A stretch of 64,000 bases of DNA from Voacanga thouarsii (lineage: Eukaryota; Streptophyta; Magnoliopsida; Gentianales; Apocynaceae), in the NCBI GenBank assembly GCA_026120185.1, contig JANUWF010001050.1, positions 1 through 64,000 on the forward strand, written 5' to 3'. Positions 1 through 9,824 of the stretch are shown piece after piece (within the stretch, counting starts at the first letter, position 1; each line of letters begins with the position of its first letter). A program made the position numbers and the translations under genes. Under the pieces are notes generated by a model. It did no database searches and had not been told where the DNA came from. It saw only the letters and a program-made list of their open reading frames with translations.

Positions 1-429
1 CATAACCCTCCTATCATTCCCAACATTGTTATTTTGAGCACCATCCATGTTGACGATCAAGTTCCTTTGGATTGTCCGGCAGATCTTTGATAGTGTTCTT
101 TCGATTTCAGGGTCAAAATCGACTATCTCGCATTCGGATTTTTGGGTCATATACCAAGGATAACACCTATCAAACAAGAAGCAAGTTAGATACACAATTA
201 ATGATTAAAACAAAATTACCAGATTACAAAGTTAGTCAATCGTACATAGTCAAAGTTAGAAAGTTAGTTACAAGGGCATACACAAATATATGAAATACAA
301 AAGATAGCACCTTTATGCGGAGAGAACATTTGTACATATTTTCATATTTACGTATTTACATATTTACATGGTTAAATCAACAAAATTCAAGCTTTCATGC
401 TATTGTTCCCCGGCAACGGCGCAAAAAAC
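1..429 (-). mobile_element. 5' internal leader of a minus-strand Ty3/gypsy element
   Basis: This stretch has no convincing coding frame. It lies just inside a minus-strand LTR and carries a primer binding site at 407-423, so I read it as the untranslated leader of a gypsy element whose coding part lies left of the window. An Athila/Tat-type element is the likeliest, because those elements use a tRNA-Asp primer. No gag is visible here. The short open frame at 72-293 on the + strand has no recognisable domain. Confidence 0.45.
407..423 (-). promoter_or_regulatory. primer binding site, tRNA-Asp type
   Basis: The + strand reads TCCCCGGCAACGGCGCA, which is nearly the 3' end of plant tRNA-Asp. Its reverse complement would prime minus-strand DNA synthesis. 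Two bases near the acceptor end differ from the usual Athila-type site (TGGCGCCGTTGCCGGGGA), so the site is slightly decayed. It fixes the orientation of the element as minus. Confidence 0.6.
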
Positions 430-1979
430 TGGATGTGTTATTTTATTTGGGTATAAAATCATATAAAAATAAGCATATTCCCAATCAAGTTTAAATTAAA
501 AAGTTAATCCCAAATTACACATATGAGCAAGCGTACTCATCATTAACATAGCATGGGGTTCAAACGAGTGTCGATTCTTAAGGAACAAGTATACATTAAT
601 CACTCTTCTTTCATTGTTTAACTGATCGATAAAGTGAAAAAAGAAATAAAAAGGAAAATAAAATAAAATAAAATAATATATACATGTCAAGGATAGAGAA
701 TTATGTAACTTAAACCATTGCTTTAACAAACATGATCCTAAAGTATTCAATCGTTATCCTAATTAATTACTCTCTTGGCATCATGAAGGATTAAAGTAGA
801 TTCACTTATTTGGTCAATCCATGAAATCACTATCTTCTAGATAAATTAGCATCACATGGTCAGTCTCAATTAATTCACCCAGAAGACGCATTAAACACAA
901 TCCTTGATTAAATTTCTTTGGTCTGGAAAATTTAAAGCATGAAATTAATCAATGAATCCTTGGTCTGGAAAACATCAATTAACCATTAATTACTCAATCC
1001 TCAGCAATTAACCCCCTTGGTCTAGTAAGTTAACAGCCAATAAGTATGAAATTAATCAATTGCGACTACCATCAACCCCTTTGGTCTAGCAAGTTAATAG
1101 GAATAAACAACTAACTAATTTCGTGATACGCACAAGTAATTAAATACCAAGAAAAATAATCAATTAATCAAAAGATCAAATAACTCTAAAAATCATGAAT
1201 ATCTAAAACAACGTCAAATTACAATAAAACAATTAATACATCATTGTCAAGAAAAAGAAAAAAAAGTAAAAGAAATCACTCATAGACAAGCCTCATTCTT
1301 CTTCATTTGAAAACCTTCTTGCATAACCCTCCTTGAATTGAAGAATTCCTCCTTTGATTTGAGTGATTTTCTGTGATGATCTATGAATTCCCCATTTTCT
1401 CTTGTGTTTTCCATCTATTTATAGGCTTGGGAAGTGCCTAAACTCATTGGTATAATGTTCTTGGCCGAGTAGAAGTCGAAATATACTAAAACTTCACAGA
1501 TTACCAAAAATCGCGTAGAAAAATTAAAGCACCGCCTTAACTTCATAGCACAGCTGGCGCCGCCTTGGCTGCTGGAGCCGGTGTTGGTTGTGTTCTGTTT
1601 CTCCAATTGTTCGTTGATTTTTCTTGATTTCAGCACCATGTAGTCCAGAATGTAGCCGGCGCCGCCTTGGCTACTGGAGCTGGCGCCGATTTAGTTCTGT
1701 TCCAGTCTCAATTCAACAATTTTTTGTCGCCTCAAAGTTCGTGCTACCAATGCATGGCCGGCGCCGGTTCCTCTATCTTGGCCAATGCCGCCTCTTTTGT
1801 GATGTTTTTGCTTCTTTTTACCCCAAAAATCTGAAATAATGAACAAAATACCTTTCTAAGGGTAAAATCTCAAATATAAAGGAATATGGCTAGTTATTGA
1901 ACAAAATGTATCATAAAAGAATCTCATATAACTAGGAAAAACATGACTAATTTAGGCCCTATCACTAGAGTACCCTACA
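430..1979 (-). repeat. LTR of a minus-strand gypsy element
   Basis: The block begins TGGATG directly beside the primer binding site and ends CCCTACA, giving TG...CA ends and a length of about 1.55 kb, which is reasonable for Athila/Tat elements. It is AT-rich except for a GC-rich part at 1549-1798, where a module rich in GCCGGCGCC recurs three times. The partner LTR is outside the window, so the boundaries rest on the primer site and the end dinucleotides only. Confidence 0.45.
1549..1798. repeat. three GC-rich imperfect repeats inside the LTR
   Basis: Copies at about 1549-1606, 1651-1705 and 1754-1798 share a GCCGGCGCC or GCTGGCGCC core. The first two also share CCGCCTTGGCT followed by a TTCTGTT tail. 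They stand out against the AT-rich surroundings. A similar module appears at 4531-4586 in an unrelated solo LTR. Confidence 0.6.
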
Positions 1980-2187
1980 ATTCTTATTTTTTTAAATATT
2001 AATAGCCTTTTAAAAATTTAAGGTACGGGTAGAACAAATTCAATAATGACATCTAGGTCCCGACAAGATATTATTATATCAAAATATTCATCTCATTATA
2101 CCGATCATCTTTTGTTCTGGCCATTAGTATAAATTCTCATTATTTTACAAATAGTAGCCAATTGAAAGTAAAAAGTGGGGTGTTACA
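1980..2187 (-). repeat. truncated LTR end, gypsy-like
   Basis: The + strand ends GTGGGGTGTTACA, so the minus strand starts TGTAACACCCC, a common LTR start in plant chromovirus-type gypsy elements. The fragment is cut on its left side by the neighbouring LTR. It holds no coding sequence. The family assignment rests on the terminus alone. Confidence 0.35.
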
Positions 2188-2722
2188 CAGCTTGTCTACT
2201 GAGTCCCCAAAAAAGGGATTAGTTCCTCAAGGTTTGCAAACAAATGCTTTCAAATTTTGACTTTGCTATTTTTTGTGGTTAACGGTGTCATGAATTAGGT
2301 TATTTTTGTGTTGGGCTTTAGATACATGATTGTATGTAAAGTTGACCATATCATTGTTAGTTTGTGTTTTTGTGATTAAACGTCTTATGATTCTATTATG
2401 CAATTGCATTACATGGTTGCCATGACATAGTAAAGATTTCCATATGAGCAAAACTACTGAAAATTTAGAAATTAGGGCTCAGCTATGTATTTATTTCTTA
2501 TTTCAAGCATGCCAAGGGAAATTCTCACTTGTCATCAAATAGAGTACTTTAAATGGAAAATGAGTTTTGATATGGCTATGCTATTGAAATTTTGTTTAGT
2601 CATCAATTTTTGGCATTTTTCAGTAAGAGTTTGTCAACTCATGTCCTTATTCATCAAATAGAATTTTCATCATGAAAAAAAGAGGTGGAGCAATAAAGAA
2701 ACATTATTACATATGGATGCAT
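2188..2722. other. non-coding spacer, nothing recognised
   Basis: AT-rich DNA between two LTR-derived blocks. The minus-strand frame at 2266-2451 has no domain-like features. I see no RNA gene or repeat structure here. Confidence 0.5.
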
Positions 2723-4666
2723 TGTTGGGAAGTATGCCCTCTTAGACTAGTTTTTTGATGTAAAAATCGAATGTTTTAATTAAAAAATTTGATTTTCAGA
2801 AATCATTTGTGAATTTACTTTTGTGCACGATGTCGTTTGGAAAAGACCCATTGTGTTTAAGTAAGTGGTCCATGTGAATGGAGGTCTTTCACAGTAGGTA
2901 TGGATCACGGGTTACTTAACACATAAACGTTCGTTCTTAACCGATTGATGAGAATGGGAATCTCATCATGTCTAGGTTATTATGTTGTGAATTCCAAATG
3001 TGGAATGGCTTACCTTTAGCCAGTGAGTAGTCCACTCACTTCATGACATAAGCGTATTTTGAATACGTAGAACAGGACCTGTAGTAGTGGTTTCTTAAAA
3101 GTACTATATAGTAGAAACCTAGACTACTACCGCTTCAGCGTGGACTTGTACTTTATGACTTGAGTATAAGTTGGTGGTCTGACGAAGCTGAAAGCATATA
3201 CTTTGATATGCTATAGTTGAGGTTCCATCGTAGGGCCAATATACTTGCATGGTGGGTATGTGTGACTAGTTGGTTAAGATAGACTTGTATAAGATAGTTT
3301 CTATACTATATCGCCCCTTGTAGTTGTCTGAATGATTTAAATGTCCAGGGCCCTGGGAAACATGACTTGGATGTTTGCTTTAGGGTAGCTCCCTTGGAAA
3401 GCGAAAACACTCCAGGAAGTCGTGGATCATTGGACTAGAGGCCTAAGGATGCTAGATGTCATTTAGAGAAGTGTTAGTACACTTCTTCCTCTCTGAATGT
3501 ACGATGATGTATAGAGACGTGTTTTAGTCATTACACCTGTAGGTCGGAGACTTTGCTAACGCAGCATTTTCCTTGGGGTCAATATTTTCTTATGGTGATA
3601 TTAGAAAATATTTAAAATGTAAAATACAGCTATTTATATAGTATGGGTATTTTGGTCATTTTAGTAGCCAATGCGATGTGTCTTTTTGGTCCTCGGAATA
3701 GCCCGTAAGTCCTAATTAACTTTGGATTGATGAATTGGTCCCGGTTAAAGAGGAATATATACTCAAAATGTTATTTGATAACATAGTGGAGTTTATTGCG
3801 AGAAAGAGAAGTTGTTGTGGCCAAATTATAATTAGTTATAATTGTGGGGTTCCAATTGCAATTAAAGAATTGTTTGGAATCTCAGGTATGATTTTGTAGA
3901 GGCTTTTGGTTATATGAAAGGTGGTTTTATTGTTGTCAATTTCGTGGGACTTCATTGGTCACACAAGGAAAATAAAGACATGAAAACCAAAGGTCATATA
4001 ATCCAAATCTACAAAAACCAAAGGTCACAAGAGAAACATTATGATATGATCATTGTTTGTTCTCTTCTTTTGACATTCTCTCTCTCATTTTCGTGTGACT
4101 CTCCAAGAGATCACCAAGGCTCTTCTTCTTCTTGATTCTCTGGTTTATGAAGAACAAGAAAAACCAGGGTCACTATTGTTGGTTTTGAGCTCACCTTTGG
4201 TTCACCAAGAAGGGTGAGAAGTTATTCCTTCTAAAGGTTTTTGTTTTCAGAAACAAGGAGAAAGGTTGAAACCATTCATTCCCCTTGAGAGATCATTCCT
4301 CTTCACCCTTTTGTTTCACCAACAAGAGTTAGGCAGTGAAATATTTTGAGAACCAGAAAGTTTTGGCGTTCATTGTTCATACATGCCAAGACGGAGTAGA
4401 AGGCTTGCAGGGATCGCACCAAAGGCTTCCCACCAGCATACCTACCCCGGTTGCACACATTCCGGTCCAGTCAACCCTTAGAATGAGGAAAAGAGGTAAG
4501 GAATTTTCAAACCTCGGAGGTGGAAGAGAAGGTAGCCGACGCCGGCTAGGGTTGCCGGAGCTGGCGCCTCCTCTGTTCTGTTTTCCTTGTTCTTGAGTTT
4601 TTTCAGTTTTTTTGTTGATTCGTTTCCGCTGCGTGCTCCATGTTTTTCCCGTTTTTCACACCTTCA
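2723..4666 (+). mobile_element. solo LTR (copia-like), copy A, with target duplication TGCAT
   Basis: The element starts TGTTGGGAAGTATGCCCTC and ends CACACCTTCA (1,944 bp), with the 5-bp direct duplication TGCAT at 2718-2722 and 4667-4671. There is no internal coding region, so it is a solo LTR left by recombination between two LTRs. Long stretches are nearly identical to the solo LTR at 23898-25926. The start resembles BARE/Angela-type copia LTRs. Short open frames inside it (for example 3914-4135 and 4336-4596) are not genes. Confidence 0.85.
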
Positions 4667-4671
4667 TGCAT

Positions 4672-6543
4672 GTCTCGTTACTATTGAATGGTTTTACTTT
4701 TATGCCTTCTATGAATTATTTTGTTTGTCCAGGGCTATCAAGACTTATCTACAAATCAACAAAGTGCTCCTCCACACATTTAGATGAAATCAACAATAAT
4801 AAGGATTACCATGTGCTGTGAAATGTTACAAATGGTATTTAAATTGAAGGGGCTGTAATAATGTCTTTTTGGTGCATTCCATGAACAGCTGCTGACTATA
4901 TCTTGAAAGTGTGACCCTATTCTTTTAACTTCTCTGGAGCAATGAATCATTTAGACTGGATGCCCCCCTCTCTCTCTCTCGTATTCTTTAATAATTCTGC
5001 GGATTATTTGATTAATATTATTGGCTTTTTTTGCTCGGTCACTCTTTCAAGAAAGCATGGCATAGTTATACGTTGCTTATCTTTCTCTGCTGATTAATCT
5101 GAGTTGACCAATAAAAAATGACATAAATAATATATATTTGTCTTTGTTTACTCCTAATTGAGCCATCTACTTTCTGTGGCTGATGTGTCCATGTTCACTT
5201 CTATAATTTTGTAACTGGATGAAGTTGTTGCTAATTATCAAGGTGACAGAGGTAGGAGTTTTATATTCCTTTAGCTTTTATCTTCCTATGGAGTAAAAAG
5301 TTGACATTTTGCCCACATAAAATAGACATTTTGTATAAGAAGTGTTATTAGTCTTGTGTGTTAATTAATAGCATTTAATTTGCTCTTAGAGATTGCTGTC
5401 TAAAATTATTGCATTTTAATTTTTAGTTGTTGTCAATTTTACATGTATATTCTTCTTTGCCATTTTAATTGCTACTTGGGAAGTACTGTACTCATCATCC
5501 AATTCAATCGAAGTACTCCATACCTTAATTGTCCCCTTGCCTCCATGAAATGCATATCCTTGTGCAAACAAGATTGACAATTATATTAGACATTGGAAGG
5601 CATTGGAAAGAGATTTTGAATTTTTATCTTCACAAGAAAAGATGATCGTTAAGATTATGATAAAATGATGTAGACTTTGTGTTTACTTAAGAATAAATTT
5701 GCACAGATTTTCTCTGCAACTTGCTAAATTCCTGAATCTATTTTTCTCTAACATTAGTTGCATTGTGCATTCTGAAATTTTGTACACAACCTTCTGAACG
5801 AACTGGTTTTTCTGATTTATTGGTACTCTCAATTGCAATTTACAATCACTACAAGAGGATTTATCACTCCTTATTATAGACAGAGTAAGTCCCATGGGTT
5901 TTGGTCAAGCTATTCTACATTCTTATGAAACATTTGATATACAATTTATTTATTGAAAACTTGTATTCCAAATTTTCATTTTCCAATTGGATTCATTTGA
6001 TTAGTGTACATAAACTAACATTTGCATTGGGGAACTTGAATTAAATGTTGGTATTCACTGAATATTACTATACAAACTCGGGTACACTAAATCTTGAACT
6101 CATTGATTGTTTAATCCCATTGCTCTATATAATGCCTCTCTTATGAACAATAGCATTATTATTGAAATATGTAGTAAATAAAAGTGAAATGATGTTAAAA
6201 AAGCTCATATTAGCAACCAAAATTGCATTTTTCTTCATCAGTTGTTTGAATTATATAAAGTGAATATTCATTGATTGATTTTTATATATTTAATGATAAA
6301 ATCATTGATGAGTTGTTAATTTTTTCACCACTTATGATCTTGGAGTGGGTGCCCTAAAATGTTCTTGTTCAAGTTTATGTTTTTCTTCCTGTATAAACTA
6401 TTTAGCCTTACCTACATCCTTGGTGAATTGATTTTACCTATGTTGCCAACCCCATCTTCCATCTGTGTCTTCTTTCATTTTTCGTGGTTGTCTTGGTCTT
6501 TGTTTTGTAGTACTGTCCTTAACATAAAAAAGAAGACTATGTT
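4672..6543. other. low-copy spacer, no gene recognised
   Basis: About 1.9 kb without a convincing gene. There is a short CT microsatellite near 4965-4981. Small open frames at 4587-4821 (+) and 5683-5895 (-) show no domain. The base composition is less extreme than the flanking AT-rich blocks, so this may be old gene-flanking or intronic DNA connected with the beta-xylosidase fragment that follows. Confidence 0.4.
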
Positions 6544-6748
6544 CAATATTTTTTGTCTTCCCTTGCTTCGCCTCAACTTCATCAAATCCTACAAGATGTA
6601 CGTTGGGCGTTCCTGACACCCCTGGTGCTCTTGCCGGCTTCCAGAAGACTAACACAACGTGGGATCCACCCATTTTCCCATCATTTTTCACACCAATCAC
6701 TAATTGGAATTTCAAATTCAGGCAGTTTACTCTTGAAAGGTCAATCAT
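6544..6748 (-). pseudogene. fragment of a GH3 beta-xylosidase, C-terminal fibronectin III-like domain
   Basis: The minus-strand frame beginning at 6748 contains LVIGVKNDGKMGGSHVVLVF, then a WKP motif, then LVGFDEVEAKQGKTKNI. This is the pattern of the C-terminal fibronectin III-like domain of plant glycoside hydrolase family 3 beta-xylosidase/arabinofuranosidase proteins (BXL), which act in the cell wall. Only about 68 residues are recognisable. The frame continues to 6434 but loses similarity. The catalytic GH3 domains (several hundred residues) are absent from the neighbourhood, so this is a relic and not a working gene. Confidence 0.65.
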
Positions 6749-8275
6749 TAATTGAACATTTGATTGGGAAATAATGTTCGAGTCCAGAATGTTTCGAGGG
6801 TCCTGATCTTTGATAGGATGTTACAACTATGGTGGAAGGTGCATGTATAACAAACTTGGAGAATATAGAGTAATTTAAACCGTGGCCAAATTGATAGATG
6901 GCCTTGCCATTGTGAAATTTAAAAAAAAATGAATATGGAGTAACGTTAGGTTTTTATTAAATAAAAAAATGAATCTAATATAAATAAATTTTATTAGTGA
7001 AATATTAACAATTTTATTATTGATGTTAAGTAGATTGTCATATTAATTTTCAAAATTAATAAATTTTTTTATAAAATTCAAAATTATATTATACTTTTTA
7101 AATGTAAGGATTAGATATTTGTAAGTATTTGTCATTCAATTGGTTTGAACATGGCCATTTGATCCTAAAGAATTGTGCCTATGGTATGTAAGGTGGAGAT
7201 TAAACAAAATTATTTTCGTCATATTTCGATTGCCCATCTTGATAATTTTTCAAATTGACTTGTAACTCAAAAAAACTAGTGAGTTAATTGCTTGATATGT
7301 TTAGATGGTGCCAAATCAGATTGAGTATGAGTTGAATTTAGTCAAATTCGAATTTGTCTCAATTTTAGAATAAGAACATTAAGTCCGAGCTCTTACCAAA
7401 TTTAGGCCATCCCAATTACACTTTTCTTTTTTTCTTGAAGGGAATGAAAATGATAATTAAATTTAAAAATTGTAATGTTGTAGTATTTTTTTTTAACATT
7501 AGTTGAATTATCATTTATAAAAATAAGTAAGAAGATTATTTAAAACTATTTTTAACCTTAATCACAAGATTAGGGGATTGTATTTATTAAACTTGAAAAT
7601 TTTCAAATAGGGTAGGCAAATGTCTTCAAAAAAAAAAAAAAAGACCTTATAATTTAAAAGAAAAAGAGCGAACTAAAATTTTGCAATTTATTGCATTTTA
7701 TTCTGTTATTATTCCAAAATCAAACATTTTAAGAGACATTAATACATAATTATCAATAAATATTATTTTTATATCATATATATATAGTTGTATAATTAAA
7801 TTGAATTGGACTTCAAAACGAGTTGAGCTAAGTAAAGTTTGAATTCAGGCCCATTTAAGTGTTAGCTTGAAAATTATTCAGGTTGAACAACTATGGACTT
7901 CGACCCAATCCACACATTACAGTCTTACCCCAGAATTTGGAGCTTTTGGTGCAAGTATAAGATCTCAAACATTTTTGTCTCTTGAGTTGGTACCACAACT
8001 TTGTGTAATTTGAGAGAGAAAGAGTGTTTATTATTTGGTTTGGTTTAGTTTTGACTATTTTCAGATCAATTCAATAATTGTAATATGCATATTTTCAAAT
8101 CAAATCAAATCATTTGAAATCTCAAACTATTAGGTTCTGTTTCAATTTGTTTGATTTGATTTGAACGATTTGTTGTTATAAAAATTTTTATCAAACAAAA
8201 TAAACTGTAATTTTAATATTTTATATCGTATTAAACCAAAAAAAAATCTAATGATACTGCAAAAGAAAGAAAGCA
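6749..8275. other. AT-rich intergenic DNA
   Basis: This is strongly AT-rich with homopolymer runs (for example the A run near 7627-7641) and many short repeats of AAATCAAATC type near 8095-8165. I see no gene, RNA or transposon terminus before the copia LTR at 8276. Confidence 0.5.
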
Positions 8276-8577
8276 TGTATAAGAATATTTAATAATAAAT
8301 ATTAAGTGACTGTTCATTTTCTATTAATGTGACTGTTCATTATCTTTAAGATAATGTGACTGTTCGTTTTTCTAAAGTTATTAATGGATGATATAAGATA
8401 GCATTTATTAAATTCATTTCTTAACCTTTCAGATTCTGTATCGAAACCTCTATAAATATGGGTCGTATGTAAACAAACGAACAATCAATGAAATCGTATC
8501 TAAGCGATTCTCTCTTTTCTCTCCTCTTCTAGTATCTTTATTTTATAGTTTTATATTTACTGATTCTATTTTAAACA
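8276..8577 (+). repeat. 5' LTR of copia element 1
   Basis: It aligns with 13562-13833 over most of its length, sharing the repeated TGACTGTTC motifs, a promoter-like CTATAAATA at about 8450 and the CCTCTTCTAGTATCTTTA block. It carries about 20 extra bases near its 3' end that the other copy lacks. The right boundary is uncertain by a few bases. Confidence 0.8.
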
Positions 8578-8584
8578 AAAGAAG

Positions 8585-8593
8585 AAGGTAGGT
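8585..8593 (+). promoter_or_regulatory. candidate 5' splice site in the leader of copia element 1
   Basis: AAG|GTAGGT lies between the LTR and the gag start, close to the plant donor consensus. Paired with the acceptor-like CTAG at 9821-9824, it would remove the whole gag region and put the pol ATG near the front of the message. This is an inference from position and consensus only. Confidence 0.35.
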
Positions 8594-8620
8594 ACTTTTT
8601 CTATTTGATTTTGTATTCAC

Positions 8621-9705
8621 ATGGCAAATCTCACCAAACTTGAGTTTGCAGCTCTTGATATTACTGGGAAAAACTATTTATCTTGGACACTAGATGCTGA
8701 AATGCATTTAGCTACAATAGGGTCTGGCAGATACCATTGTAGAAGGAAATCCATCATCATCACAAAATGATGCTAAAGCTACGATTTTTTTCCGCCATCA
8801 TCTTCATGATGATTTAAAGGTTGAATACCTTACCGTGAAAAATCCACTTATTTTGTGGACTAATTTGAAAGAAAGGTTTGATCACCAGAAGATGGTTGTC
8901 CTTCTAAAGGCACGGTATGACTGGATGCACTTGTGATTACAAGATTTTAAATCCGTTAGTGAGTATAATTCTGCTATTTTTAAAATTAGCTCGCAGCTAA
9001 AACTGTGTGGAGAAAATATTACTGATGAGGATATGTTAGGAAAAACTTTCTCTACTTTTCATGCCTCGAATGTGCTCCTACAATAGCAATATCGAGAAAA
9101 GAGACTCAAGAAGTATGCAGAATTGATATCTTATCTTCTCGTAGCTAAGCAAAATAATGAGTTATTAATGAAAAATCATGAAGCTCAACCAATAGGTTCT
9201 ACTCCATTCCCAGAAGTGAATGATGTTAGAACTCGTAATTTTGGCCCTGAAAGAGGTCGTGGTCATGGTCGTGGATATGGCCGTGGCCGTGGACGTATAT
9301 ATGGTCATGATAAAAATATTCATTATGATCGCAATAGTCAAAACAAAGTTACGAGAAATAATTACAATCACCAGAAGTGGCCAAAAACTAACGAGAGAGG
9401 AAAAGGAAATGATATTATTTCTAAAGATTATGAAGATAAATGTTATCGTTGTGGCATGAAAGGTCATTGGTCTCGTACCTGTCGTACTGCAAAACACCTT
9501 GTTGATCTGTATCAGGCGTCTATTGAGAAGAAAGGCAAAAATGCTGAAGCAAATTTTACTCTACAACATTTTCTTCATGATGATGATGATACCAACCTTG
9601 ACGATGTTGATGTTGATGTAACCATTTAGACGTGGCTGATTTCTTTGAGCATCCTGAAGGAAGAATTGAGTATTTGATTGGTGATGGAAGTGTCCAGAAG
9701 AATTA
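8621..9705 (+). pseudogene. copia gag (element 1), broken
   Basis: The start ATG at 8621 opens the typical gag of this lineage. A frameshift near 8725 and a stop near 8934 break the first half. The frame is open again at 9123-9629, with an RG-rich stretch (GRGHGRGYGRGRGR) and a CCHC zinc knuckle CYRCGMKGHWSRTC for binding RNA. Another frame change near 9620 leads to the usual C-terminus, which stops at 9703-9705. gag would form the cytoplasmic virus-like particle. In both copies in this window gag ends in a stop and is not fused to pol. Confidence 0.85.
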
Positions 9706-9824
9706 AAAGTTTACTTTTAATATGTTTCTTTTATGTTTTATATTTTTGGCATTGTAATAGTAATTAGCGTTTAAAATTTTTATTGTTTGAGTATTTAAAT
9801 TTATAAATGTTTTATTATGCCTAG
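9706..9824 (+). other. AT-rich gag-pol spacer ending in an acceptor-like CTAG
   Basis: A 119-base non-coding, T-rich stretch separates the gag stop from the pol ATG at 9825 and ends directly in CTAG|ATGGCT. The second copia element has the same arrangement (27406-27479, ending TTCAG|ATGGCT), although the spacer sequences differ. That shared layout suggests the acceptor-like end is functional. Confidence 0.5.

Noticed and set aside
496..750. 84-codon minus-strand open frame
   Set aside because: It is rich in F, Y and L in AT-rich LTR sequence, has no domain and lies within the gypsy LTR.
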